Below are positions 26,490-35,401 of a DNA stretch of 64,000 nucleotides, one piece after another. Position numbers and translations under genes: made by a program. Every line of letters begins with the position of its first letter. Positions within the stretch are counted from its first letter, which is position 1. This DNA is from Leptospira sp. GTDB lineage: Bacteria > Spirochaetota > Leptospiria > Leptospirales > Leptospiraceae. The stretch spans positions 1 through 64,000 of the forward strand of contig JAPZTS010000001.1 in assembly GCA_027533185.1 (NCBI GenBank), given 5' to 3'. The notes below the pieces were generated by a model that worked only from the letters and a program-made list of their open reading frames with translations, had not been told where the DNA came from and did no database searches.

Positions 26490-27524
26490 ATGAAGGGCAA
26501 ACGTTGGCGCATGAAGAAAAAAATAAAAGAGATTACGTCTGTTTTTTCACAGGACAATCCTAAAATCAAGAAACAGATTGACCGCGTCAAAGAAAAAGGC
26601 CATCAGAGGATGACGATTCTCGTAATTCCTCACGGTTACGACAGCTCCTTCCATTTTCAAATCTCCATCTTTACAATCGTATTCTTTTTGGGTCTAACTC
26701 TTGGACTCCTGGCTTTGGCCGTTCTAGGAATAGTCAAATCCAATAATACCCGATCCGAATTAAACCAACTCTCCAAAATTTATGGAACCTATTTTGATAG
26801 TTATATAGGGAACGTAACCCAACTGGAAGAAATGCAAGAAGAGTATTCCAAACTCAATGAAAATATGTTGGAGATGTTTTCTCTCATTGATGGGATGGAT
26901 GAAGAGTTACTCAAAATCCCATCGGAAGAAATCATTCGGAACAAAGCTTACGATAGCCTTGCTGTTGAAGAAAAAAATGATAAAGAACTCGAAGTTGGTC
27001 GAAAGTACTTAAGTGAAATTTATGACCTTCGTGCCCTGAAACACCGGATGGATGAAAACCAAAGATTGGTTGAGGCAAATTTTCAATTTTTATTCCAACG
27101 AGCAAATGTATTATCAAAACTTCCTTTGTTCAATCCAATGTATTCCTACAACCTAACATCTCCTTTCGGCATGAGGAAGTCGCCAACGACGGGTTACTGG
27201 GAATACCACGATGGATTGGATATGGCAAATGCTACAGGAACTCCTATCTATGCAACAGCACCAGGTCGAGTTGCCAGAGTTACGTACTCAAACGTTGGAT
27301 ATGGTTATCACGTAGTAATTCAACATGATTTTGGATATAGCACACTGTATGGACACTGCAATAGAATCTTTGTTAGATCCGGACAAGAAGTGAAAGCTGG
27401 TGAAATGATAGCCGAAGTTGGTGCAACGGGGAACGTTACAGGACCACACCTCCATTACGAAATTTTTATTTCCGAAGAAGGAAAAACGGATCCAGAACAG
27501 TACCTTCAGTCCGGAGTTTATTGA
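26490..27524 (+). CDS. M23 peptidase, membrane-anchored
   Basis: The ATG at 26490 follows GGAAGG by eight bases, giving 344 residues; upstream TTG 26457 is less likely. A basic cytoplasmic start leads to one membrane helix (about residues 60-83), a helical/coiled-coil region with ELNQLSKIYG and EEMQEEYSKLNENM, then a C-terminal M23 domain: SPFGMRKSP, YHDGLDMAN (zinc ligands) and GPHLHYEIF (HxH). It probably cuts or regulates peptidoglycan in the periplasm. It abuts ligA with no gap. Confidence 0.88.
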   Translation: MKGKRWRMKKKIKEITSVFSQDNPKIKKQIDRVKEKGHQRMTILVIPHGYDSSFHFQISIFTIVFFLGLTLGLLALAVLGIVKSNNTRSELNQLSKIYGTYFDSYIGNVTQLEEMQEEYSKLNENMLEMFSLIDGMDEELLKIPSEEIIRNKAYDSLAVEEKNDKELEVGRKYLSEIYDLRALKHRMDENQRLVEANFQFLFQRANVLSKLPLFNPMYSYNLTSPFGMRKSPTTGYWEYHDGLDMANATGTPIYATAPGRVARVTYSNVGYGYHVVIQHDFGYSTLYGHCNRIFVRSGQEVKAGEMIAEVGATGNVTGPHLHYEIFISEEGKTDPEQYLQSGVY

Positions 27525-29534
27525 TTGGCTAAAGCAACTTCCGAAAAAAAAAGAATTTTAGAACTTTCAAAATTAATAAACAAACACAACCAAAACTATT
27601 ATATTGAAAATTCACCGACCATTACTGACAAAGAGTATGATGAACTTTTACAAGAGCTTCGGGAATTGGAAAAAAAATTTCCTGAATTTGTCTCTAAAGA
27701 CTCCCCTACTCAGAAACCAGGATCCGACCTAACTCCGCAGTTCACTAAATTCAAACACAAAATCCCTGTCCTATCTTTAGAAAACACATACAACGAGACC
27801 GAACTCCAAGAATGGATTTCGAAAACCGGAGAATCTGAGTTTTATTCTGTTGAATGGAAAATCGATGGAGCATCCATTTTACTATATTATGAAAATGGAA
27901 CCTTGACTTCCTGTGTTACACGGGGAACGGGTGGAATTGGGGACTTGGTCACTGAAAATGTAAAAACCATATCTAGTATACCCAAGAAAATTTCAGAAAA
28001 GATAAACCTGTCCGTTCGGGGTGAAATTTTTATGAATTTTGATGAGTTTGAGTCGTTTAACGAAGAGTATGGTGGTAAATTTGCAAATCCAAGAAATCTT
28101 GCAGCTGGTTCTATAAAACACAAAGATCCTATGGAAGTTGCAAAACGACCATTACGTATATACGTTTATGATGCTGTCATTTCTGGTGGTCGGAAAGGAA
28201 TAGAGAGCCATGAGGGAATACTAAACCTTTTAAAAACTCATAAATTTCCCATTGCGCCTGATACGATTTTTGTTACCGGTAAGGATCTGATCGGGAAGAT
28301 CGAATCCTTCCGAAAAAAAAAGGAATCCATGCCCTTTCCAGTGGATGGACTCGTAATCAAATTGAACGATCTCAAACTACGGGATTCTCTTGGCGAGACC
28401 TCTCATTCGCCGAGGTGGGCACGAGCCTTCAAATTTGATGCTCTTTTAAAGGAGACAGTAATTGAAGAAATAGATTTTGCGATCGGAAGGACTGGAAAGA
28501 TTACTCCCCGTGCAAAGGTTACTCCTACTCAAATCGCAGGTACTACTGTCAGTTTTGCCACTCTCCACAACCAAGATTACATTGACCAATTGGGTGCAGG
28601 AATAGGAGCGAAAGTTCTAATCTCAAAACGCGGAGAAATTATTCCTGCTGTTGAAAAGGTGACATCTCCTCCTAAGACAGTTTTTAAACTTCCCGACAAA
28701 TGCCCCGCATGTGAAACAAAACTCCAAAAAGTTGACGACTCTGTTGATTATTTTTGCACAAATCGCCATTGCCCAGAGAGAAAGAAAAATACTCTTATCT
28801 TCTTCTGCTCCAAAAAACAAATGAATATCGAGGGTTTGGGTGAAAAACAAATCGAACTGTTTTTTGATAAAGGATGGGTCAAAGATATCCCTGATCTCTA
28901 CCAAATGACAAAATATAAAAATGAGCTATTGGAAATGGACGGATTTGGTGAAAAATCCATTAAGATTATTTTTGATGGAATCGAAAAGTCAAAGGAAAAG
29001 GACTTTCGATTTGTTCTCCCCTCACTTGGGTTAAATGAAGTAGGTCCCAAAGTCACAGAAATTCTTATCGAAAATGGATATGATTCAATTGATAAATTGA
29101 TCCAACTATGTAAGTCGAAAGAAGCGGAATCAGAACTTAAAAACATTCACGGAATAGGACCAAGAACGGCAATCGCATTAATAGGACATCTAAAGGACAA
29201 AGAAACACTATCACTCTTCCAAAAACTCCAAAAATTAGGATTGAAGTTCCATGCGGATGAAATCCAAAAAAGTGAAAACCAACCTTTTCTCGGACAAAGT
29301 TGGTGTGTATCAGGTAGCTTTGAAAATTTCCAACCAAGAGATGTGGCTATGGATCTCGTGACAAAACACGGTGGCAAAAAAGTTAGTTCTATATCTTCAA
29401 AAACCACGCACCTGCTTCATGGCCCGGGAGCTGGGTCCAAATTGGAAAAAGCTACAGAACTTGGCGTGCAACTTGTAACCGAAGACGAATTCTTAGCCAT
29501 TTTGAAAAAAGAAAATATTCCTCTACCGAATTAA
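27525..29534 (+). CDS. ligA: NAD-dependent DNA ligase
   Basis: LigA seals nicks in duplex DNA with NAD+ as adenylate donor and is essential for replication in most bacteria. The 669-residue protein has the Ia domain (YDELLQELRELE), the active-site KIDG near residue 113, an OB fold, four zinc cysteines (CPAC...CTNRHCPE), helix-hairpin-helix repeats and a C-terminal BRCT domain (SWCVSGSFENFQPRD). The start is TTG at 27525, immediately after the stop of the M23 gene. Length is standard. Confidence 0.96.
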   Translation: MAKATSEKKRILELSKLINKHNQNYYIENSPTITDKEYDELLQELRELEKKFPEFVSKDSPTQKPGSDLTPQFTKFKHKIPVLSLENTYNETELQEWISKTGESEFYSVEWKIDGASILLYYENGTLTSCVTRGTGGIGDLVTENVKTISSIPKKISEKINLSVRGEIFMNFDEFESFNEEYGGKFANPRNLAAGSIKHKDPMEVAKRPLRIYVYDAVISGGRKGIESHEGILNLLKTHKFPIAPDTIFVTGKDLIGKIESFRKKKESMPFPVDGLVIKLNDLKLRDSLGETSHSPRWARAFKFDALLKETVIEEIDFAIGRTGKITPRAKVTPTQIAGTTVSFATLHNQDYIDQLGAGIGAKVLISKRGEIIPAVEKVTSPPKTVFKLPDKCPACETKLQKVDDSVDYFCTNRHCPERKKNTLIFFCSKKQMNIEGLGEKQIELFFDKGWVKDIPDLYQMTKYKNELLEMDGFGEKSIKIIFDGIEKSKEKDFRFVLPSLGLNEVGPKVTEILIENGYDSIDKLIQLCKSKEAESELKNIHGIGPRTAIALIGHLKDKETLSLFQKLQKLGLKFHADEIQKSENQPFLGQSWCVSGSFENFQPRDVAMDLVTKHGGKKVSSISSKTTHLLHGPGAGSKLEKATELGVQLVTEDEFLAILKKENIPLPN

Positions 29535-29565
29535 AAGAAAGTATCGTTTAAAACAGTATTAGAAA

Positions 29566-30165
29566 CTACTTACATGTTTTTTTGAGTTTTGTCTCGATTT
29601 TCACATCCACAGTGGGCCAAAGCTTACTTTTTCCATCACTACCTCTGTGGAGCTCCAAACATGCTTCGTTCAATTTTTGCAAACCGGATCCGAGACCCAG
29701 TTCCAAAACATCGATCGTTCCCGTAACGGTGACCGATTCTTCCTTCCAATTGAACTTCACAGGAAAATTTGCTTCTTTTCCATTGAATTTTAGGTTCAGG
29801 ATAGCAGTTCCTGAAATCCCATCAGAAACGGTGAAAAACTTTCCCGTGATTGGAGATTTGTTCTGTTTTGTATTAAAAAAGTATGATTTTATTTTCTCAT
29901 CTCTGTCGGGAACGCCCGAGTTGATTTGGTTAGGATCGATGGAAAAGCCGAGTTTTGGAAGAACCTGTCGCGTTTCTTTGGATGGCGTTGTACCTGTCAC
30001 TCGAACCGTATCAAAACTACCTTTAACACCTGTTTTTTCAGTAAACTTAAATGCAGTCCACTCCAGAGTAGTAGCAGAAGGGTCATAGTCGTAGATGCAA
30101 TCAGAATTGGCGATCACGGGCGCGAAAGAGACCAAAAACAGGGAAAAAGAAAGTAAAAATTTCAT
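29566..30165 (-). CDS. YceI-like periplasmic protein
   Basis: The 199-residue product starts with a signal peptide (MKFLLSFSLFLVSFAPVIAN) followed by a YceI-type beta-barrel domain: TTLEWTAFKFTEKTGVKGSF, then DPNQINSGVPDRDEKIKSYFFN and GTAILNLKFNGKE. YceI proteins bind isoprenoid chains in the periplasm. I chose the ATG at 30165, preceded by GAGG; the open frame extends to 30231 but that part lacks signal-peptide character. It is convergent with ligA, 31 bases away. Confidence 0.85.
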   Translation of the reverse strand: MKFLLSFSLFLVSFAPVIANSDCIYDYDPSATTLEWTAFKFTEKTGVKGSFDTVRVTGTTPSKETRQVLPKLGFSIDPNQINSGVPDRDEKIKSYFFNTKQNKSPITGKFFTVSDGISGTAILNLKFNGKEANFPVKFNWKEESVTVTGTIDVLELGLGSGLQKLNEACLELHRGSDGKSKLWPTVDVKIETKLKKTCK

Positions 30166-30242
30166 GTCAATCCTCGGAGACTTCCAATAATAGTCAGAAC
30201 GAACCGTTGTCAACTTAAGTCTAAGAGCCAAAGTTCATACCC

Positions 30243-32471
30243 ATGTTAAAACTCGTTCGGATTCTTATATCCAATTTTAAAAACCAAATCTTTTCCGACA
30301 GAGAACAAGTCCCGGACTTTAGACTCACGACAGGAGAGGATTTGGCACAGTCGATTCTAGATTTTTTCGCAGAATCGCTTCGTATCACTATTACGCCAAG
30401 TAAAGTTCTAGAGGCATTTCGTTCCCTTCGAAACAAATTCTCAACGCTCGACCACACAAATTTTAACGATTTTCTATTTGCTATTTCCTACCAATACCAA
30501 TTGAGACTAAGTGTTGTTAGCAAATCGATCAAGAGCATCGGACCTTATACCACGACCGACTCACCTGTAATCTTTCAAGCAGCGAATAGACAAGGTCCTT
30601 TCCCAAAATACTATGCGATACGTAGCGTTCATGCTTCTTCCTATCTTGTAAAATCACTATTTGAGTGGGACACAGAAGAGACATGGTACTCGGAGAAAGA
30701 ACTTTTGAAACTCATGGGCGTAAAGTCTGCCAATGACATTTTCGATTGGATCATAGCCGAGCCAGCATATGCTTTTTCCTCCAAAAAAGAAATGAAGGCA
30801 GAAAACTCTCCTGTTCGCGCCGCAATCAACCAAATCTATCATTTGATACGTTTGGAATCCAAAGATGTATGGGTTGTGGTCATTTACGGGATAGGCACGG
30901 GGATACTTTCTCTTGTTGTTCCCGTTGCAACTTCCTCCCTCGTTAACATCGTTGCTTTTGGAGTTTTATTACAACCTGTAATCATCTTAACTTTGTTAGT
31001 TGTATTCTTTCTAAGTTTTGCTGGAACCATGCAAGTGATCCAATCCTATGTCGTTGAGATTTTACAAAGACGAGTATTTGTTCGAATTGCGACCGAATTT
31101 GCAGTAAAATTCCCAAAGATCCATCAACAAGCTTTGGACAATTATCACAAACCAGAACTAGTAAACCGTTTTTTTGATACGATGACGATTCAAAAATCCA
31201 TACATAGTTTGTTAGTAGATGGACTTGGAGTAATCCTAACAACAGTAATAGGTTTTTTGTTAATCTCTTTTTATCACCCACTATTTATCGTATTCTCACT
31301 GATTGTCTTTGTATCTGGCGGATATTTTGTTATTTATAAACTCGGATCACCAGCAAGTGAGAGTTATATCAAAGTTTCTAAAGAGAAGTACAAAGTTGCT
31401 GCCTGGTTAGAGGAAATTGCACGGCATACTGCCCTCTTTCATTCTACTCACGGAGCGGCATTTGGTTTGGAAAAAGCAGACTCCCTCCTACGCGACTATT
31501 TATATGCGCGTGCCAAGTATTTTAAAACCTACGTCAAACAAATCATCGGTTTGATAGGAATCCAATCGATTGCAAGTGCCGTTGTATTGGGTTTGGGTGG
31601 ATACCTGGTTATCAACCGTCAGTTGACCATAGGACAACTCGTTGCAGCAGAACTGGTAATTGCAAAGGTATTAAGCGATATCTCAAAATTTGGAAAACAG
31701 CTGGATAGCTTCTATAGTTTAGTTGCAGCAGTTGATAAAATCAATTCAGTATTCTACTTACCTACGGTGAACAGTAAACCCTTGATTTTTGAAAATACCA
31801 ACGAGCCAATTGGTGTTCAATTAACTGATGTTAGCTATGCACTTCCAAATAACCAAACGATACTGGATCATTTCAATTTAAAAGTAAGTCCAGGCAAAGC
31901 AGTAGGTATAATTACCGAGTCTCCTTATGATTCTCAGATTCTTTTGGATTTAATATCTGCTTTGAGGCAACCCGACCATGGACTTGTTGAATATGACAAT
32001 CAAAACATTCAGGAAGTCTCTTATCATCAAATCCAAGCAGCAAATTATTTAGTACGTGGTAATGAGGTATTTGAAGGAAGTATTCTGGAGAACTTAAGGG
32101 TTGGCCGAGAGGACATTAGTTTGATTCAGATACGCGATGTTTTGAACGAGCTTGGTTTTTGGGATACGATTCAAAAACTCCCCCAGGGAATTCATACACA
32201 TCTGCTTACATTCGGTTATCCCTTTGATACCGTTCAAGCAAATATGATCACAATTGCTAGAGCCTTACTTGGTAATCCTAGATTGCTGCTGATTGACGGA
32301 AACTTGGATATACTTCCAAATGAGATGGCTCAGTCCTGTTTAAAACTTATTTTGAAAAAACCTAGACCTTGGACTGTCTTTGTTGTCACTAAATCGCAAA
32401 CAGTACTTTCTAAAGTGGATCAAATCCTAAAATTAGAACACAAATCTCATTCACTAAAATCGGTTAAATAA
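30243..32471 (+). CDS. ABC-fold transporter with a degenerate ATPase domain
   Basis: The 742-residue protein has the type I secretion ABC layout: a cytosolic N-domain (1-205) without the peptidase cysteine, a six-helix membrane domain (about 207-480) and an NBD-like domain (515-735). The NBD keeps its order but not its chemistry. The Walker A site reads ITESPYDSQI (557-566) with no lysine, the LSGGQ site reads YPFDTVQ (659-665), Walker B ends LLLIDG with Gly686 replacing the catalytic Glu, and the switch His is a Lys (VVTKSQ). There is no stop or frameshift, so the domain is conserved but probably cannot hydrolyse ATP. It heads a cassette with HlyD- and TolC-like genes. Confidence 0.85.
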   Translation: MLKLVRILISNFKNQIFSDREQVPDFRLTTGEDLAQSILDFFAESLRITITPSKVLEAFRSLRNKFSTLDHTNFNDFLFAISYQYQLRLSVVSKSIKSIGPYTTTDSPVIFQAANRQGPFPKYYAIRSVHASSYLVKSLFEWDTEETWYSEKELLKLMGVKSANDIFDWIIAEPAYAFSSKKEMKAENSPVRAAINQIYHLIRLESKDVWVVVIYGIGTGILSLVVPVATSSLVNIVAFGVLLQPVIILTLLVVFFLSFAGTMQVIQSYVVEILQRRVFVRIATEFAVKFPKIHQQALDNYHKPELVNRFFDTMTIQKSIHSLLVDGLGVILTTVIGFLLISFYHPLFIVFSLIVFVSGGYFVIYKLGSPASESYIKVSKEKYKVAAWLEEIARHTALFHSTHGAAFGLEKADSLLRDYLYARAKYFKTYVKQIIGLIGIQSIASAVVLGLGGYLVINRQLTIGQLVAAELVIAKVLSDISKFGKQLDSFYSLVAAVDKINSVFYLPTVNSKPLIFENTNEPIGVQLTDVSYALPNNQTILDHFNLKVSPGKAVGIITESPYDSQILLDLISALRQPDHGLVEYDNQNIQEVSYHQIQAANYLVRGNEVFEGSILENLRVGREDISLIQIRDVLNELGFWDTIQKLPQGIHTHLLTFGYPFDTVQANMITIARALLGNPRLLLIDGNLDILPNEMAQSCLKLILKKPRPWTVFVVTKSQTVLSKVDQILKLEHKSHSLKSVK

Positions 32472-32480
32472 GGTAATTCT

Positions 32481-33833
32481 ATGAAAACGAGTACAACACG
32501 TAAATGGAAACTCCGCCACGATTTACCGTCATTTCGACTGGTTCAAACAGCTGTGCCGGCACAATCTCTTGCTTATCTTCTAACTTTGATTTTTTTTCTA
32601 TCTATTCTCATACTAATCTATGTTCCATGGCAACAAACGACCATGGGATTTGGAAGGGTTGTTGCATATGCACCCCTGGATAGACAACAGGTAATAGAGT
32701 CACCCATAAGTGGTCGTGTCGTAAAATGGCATGTCCACGAAGGAACAAGAGTCAGAAAAGGAGATCCAATCATTGATATCTCTGATAACGATCCAAATTT
32801 TATAAATAGGATTCGGGAAGAAAGAAACGCCCTCTTACAACGATTAGATGCTGCAAGAGTCAGGGAAGATTCGATTCGATCTCGAATTTTGAGTTTACGC
32901 TCTTCCATGGGCAGTGCTGTCAGTGCAGCTGACTCTAGAAGAATGATGGCGAAGGACAGAGTTCGTGCAAGCGAACAAGCTGTCGATGCAGCAAAGGCTG
33001 CTTTTAAAACGGCACAACTCAACCTAGACCGCCAAAGGCAGCTTTTAGAAAAAGGTCTCACTTCCAAAAGAGCTCTAGAACTTGCAGAACTTGACTACGC
33101 AAATGCGGAGACTGGACTCGATCGTTCTAGGGCTGCTTATGATGCTGCCGTAAAAGAAGAAAGGGCACTCAATAGCGATACGGGAAAGGCGCAACAAGAT
33201 GGAGAAGCAGCAGTTAACGATGCAAAAGCGGCACTTGCGACAGCTCAATCAGAAGTAGCGAGAGTCTTGGAAGATTTACCACGATTGGAAGCAAGGCTTT
33301 CTCGGCAACAAAACCAAGAAGTGTTTGCGCCAAGAGATGGAACCATTATGCGAATTTTGGTAAATCCTGACACACAACAGGTGAAAGAAGGGGACGGAGT
33401 TGCGATTCTTGTCCCGGATTCGGAAGATAAAGCCGTAGAATTGTTCATATCGGGAAATGATATCCCTCTTGTCGGCGAAGGAAGAAAAGTAAGATTACAA
33501 TTCCAAGGGTACCCTGTCCTTCAAATCAGCGGTTGGCCTGAAACTGCGATAGGAACGTTTGGTGGTATTGTAAAACTTGTAGATGTTACTGACAACGGAT
33601 CAGGTAATTTTCGTGTGCTTGTGATGCCCGATAGAGAGGATCGAGAATGGCCTTCCAGCCGTTATCTAAGGCAAGGAGTGCGAGCGAAGGGTTGGATCTT
33701 TCTCAACCGTGTGAGTGTTGGTTTTGAACTTTGGCGAAGGTTTAATGACTTTCCGCCTAACTTACCCATGGACGATCCTGATATGAAAAAATTGCTAGAA
33801 AATGATTCTAGTGGAGACCAGAAGGGAAAATGA
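32481..33833 (+). CDS. HlyD-family membrane fusion protein
   Basis: This 450-residue periplasmic adaptor has one membrane helix near residues 30-52, then a biotinyl-lipoyl half-motif (VIESPISGRVVKWHVHEGTRV). A long coiled-coil hairpin with Ala/Arg/Glu-rich heptads follows (about 110-270), then the second lipoyl half (VFAPRDGTIMRILV) and a beta-barrel. Such adaptors bridge inner-membrane transporters to TolC channels. The ATG at 32481 comes 9 bases after the ABC stop, and the next gene overlaps by 4 bases, so the three are one operon. Cargo is unknown. Confidence 0.9.
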   Translation: MKTSTTRKWKLRHDLPSFRLVQTAVPAQSLAYLLTLIFFLSILILIYVPWQQTTMGFGRVVAYAPLDRQQVIESPISGRVVKWHVHEGTRVRKGDPIIDISDNDPNFINRIREERNALLQRLDAARVREDSIRSRILSLRSSMGSAVSAADSRRMMAKDRVRASEQAVDAAKAAFKTAQLNLDRQRQLLEKGLTSKRALELAELDYANAETGLDRSRAAYDAAVKEERALNSDTGKAQQDGEAAVNDAKAALATAQSEVARVLEDLPRLEARLSRQQNQEVFAPRDGTIMRILVNPDTQQVKEGDGVAILVPDSEDKAVELFISGNDIPLVGEGRKVRLQFQGYPVLQISGWPETAIGTFGGIVKLVDVTDNGSGNFRVLVMPDREDREWPSSRYLRQGVRAKGWIFLNRVSVGFELWRRFNDFPPNLPMDDPDMKKLLENDSSGDQKGK

Positions 33834-35323
33834 AACATTTTCATATGTTTTTAATTACGATCCTTTTTCTGTACGGAATTTTTTCGTTAAGTGTATTAAA
33901 TGCTGACCCCAAAAAAGATCCTTTCGAATCTCTGCATGGACCGAATATTTATGAGCAGGATTATATTTTCAAACAACCAGGTGTGTTGGGGCTAGATGAG
34001 CTATTAAAGGCAGTCGATAAATCCTATCCTCTTGTGCTTGCCGCGGAAAAATTACTTTCGGAGGCAGAATACAACTACCTAGCGGCCGAAGGCGCGTTTG
34101 ACCTTCAGTTCAAATCCATCGGGACAACGAAACCAATTGGTTTTTACACAAACAATGCAGCCGATGCCATGTTCGAAAAACCAACTCCGTTAGGTGGTAC
34201 ATCTTTTTTTGCAGGTTACCGTATTGGAAGAGGAACCTTTCCCGTTTACGACGGTCGCCGCCAAACAAATGATTATGGGGAAGTGCGCGCTGGTGCTATT
34301 TTCCCTCTCATGCGTAATCGCGAGATTGATAAAAATAGGGCGGATCTTAGAAAAGCAGATATAGATAGAAAGTTGGCTGAACTCTCTATACAAAAATTAA
34401 AGATCGAAGTGATAAAAGAAGCAACCAAACGTTATTGGAAATGGGTTGCTACAGGACAAGAATACCTTGTCATCAAAGATCTATTGGCACTTGCTAAAAA
34501 TCGTCAAACACAGATCTATGATCGAATCAAACTAGGAGACCTTCCCAAAATCGAAGGGACAGACAACGATAGAGCCATCCTCCAAAGGGAATCTCAATTT
34601 GTCGCCGCAGAACGAGAGTTACAAAAAGCGGCAATCGACCTTTCGCTTTTTTTACGAAAGCCCGACGGGACACTCATCCTTCCAACCACAGACCGGCTAC
34701 CAATTGGATTCCCGATTCCTATCGACTATAAAAAAATCGATATGGAAAATAGTATCAAACTAGCATGGAAATTTCGACCCGAGCTGAAAGATTACGAATA
34801 CAAACGAGATAAGGCGAGGATCGACCAAGAGATGGGGTTTAACTCACTTAAGCCCCAAGTCGATCTAATGGTTGCTGGCTCCCAAGATATGGGACCTGGT
34901 TCCGTAGTCAGGTCTAAACCGGAGCTCGAAGCCTCCATCATCCTCAATGTCCCTATCCAAACGAGAAGGCCCAGAGGTCAAATTGGAGCCGCGGAGGCCC
35001 GAGTCGCTCAGCTCGACCAAGAGTATCAGTTTTCCAAAGATAAAATTATGACGGAAGTCCAAGACTCCATCTCAGAAGTAATCGCCTCTGCAAAAAGAGT
35101 GGATGTTATTAAAAATGAAGTGGAGCTTGCTCGCAAATTAGAAGTTCTAGAAAGGGACAGATTCAATTTGGGAGATTCCAATTTATTATTTGTCAATATT
35201 CGAGAACAGACAAGTGCAGAGGCCGCCGTACGAGAAATAAAAGCACTATTTGACCACCATGTCTCCGTTGCCCACTACCAGGCCGCTGTAGCACAAAGTT
35301 TACAAATAAATCAACTTCCATAA
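33830..35323 (+). CDS. TolC-like outer membrane channel protein
   Basis: The 497-residue product has a signal peptide and two outer-membrane efflux repeats. Helical regions are LDELLKAVDKSYPLVLAAEKLL and later LEASIILNVPIQTRRPRGQI followed by AAEARVAQLDQEYQF, a pattern expected for TolC-family channels. It starts within the stop region of the HlyD-like gene (ATGA-type overlap at 33830). With its partners it would form a continuous conduit from cytoplasm or inner membrane to the outside. A second, external ATPase may be needed because the ABC partner looks inactive. Confidence 0.88.
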   Translation: MKHFHMFLITILFLYGIFSLSVLNADPKKDPFESLHGPNIYEQDYIFKQPGVLGLDELLKAVDKSYPLVLAAEKLLSEAEYNYLAAEGAFDLQFKSIGTTKPIGFYTNNAADAMFEKPTPLGGTSFFAGYRIGRGTFPVYDGRRQTNDYGEVRAGAIFPLMRNREIDKNRADLRKADIDRKLAELSIQKLKIEVIKEATKRYWKWVATGQEYLVIKDLLALAKNRQTQIYDRIKLGDLPKIEGTDNDRAILQRESQFVAAERELQKAAIDLSLFLRKPDGTLILPTTDRLPIGFPIPIDYKKIDMENSIKLAWKFRPELKDYEYKRDKARIDQEMGFNSLKPQVDLMVAGSQDMGPGSVVRSKPELEASIILNVPIQTRRPRGQIGAAEARVAQLDQEYQFSKDKIMTEVQDSISEVIASAKRVDVIKNEVELARKLEVLERDRFNLGDSNLLFVNIREQTSAEAAVREIKALFDHHVSVAHYQAAVAQSLQINQLP

Positions 35324-35401
35324 AACCAATTTTCACTTTAAAAAAAATACAGCTTTTAGATAAAGAGATCGGCTTTAGTTTTTTCCTAGAAGAAGGTTTA
35401 C

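Noticed and set aside
26513..26590. Upstream extension of the SanA-like gene
   Set aside because: It overlaps the well-supported start of the M23 gene, and the added residues have no conserved character.
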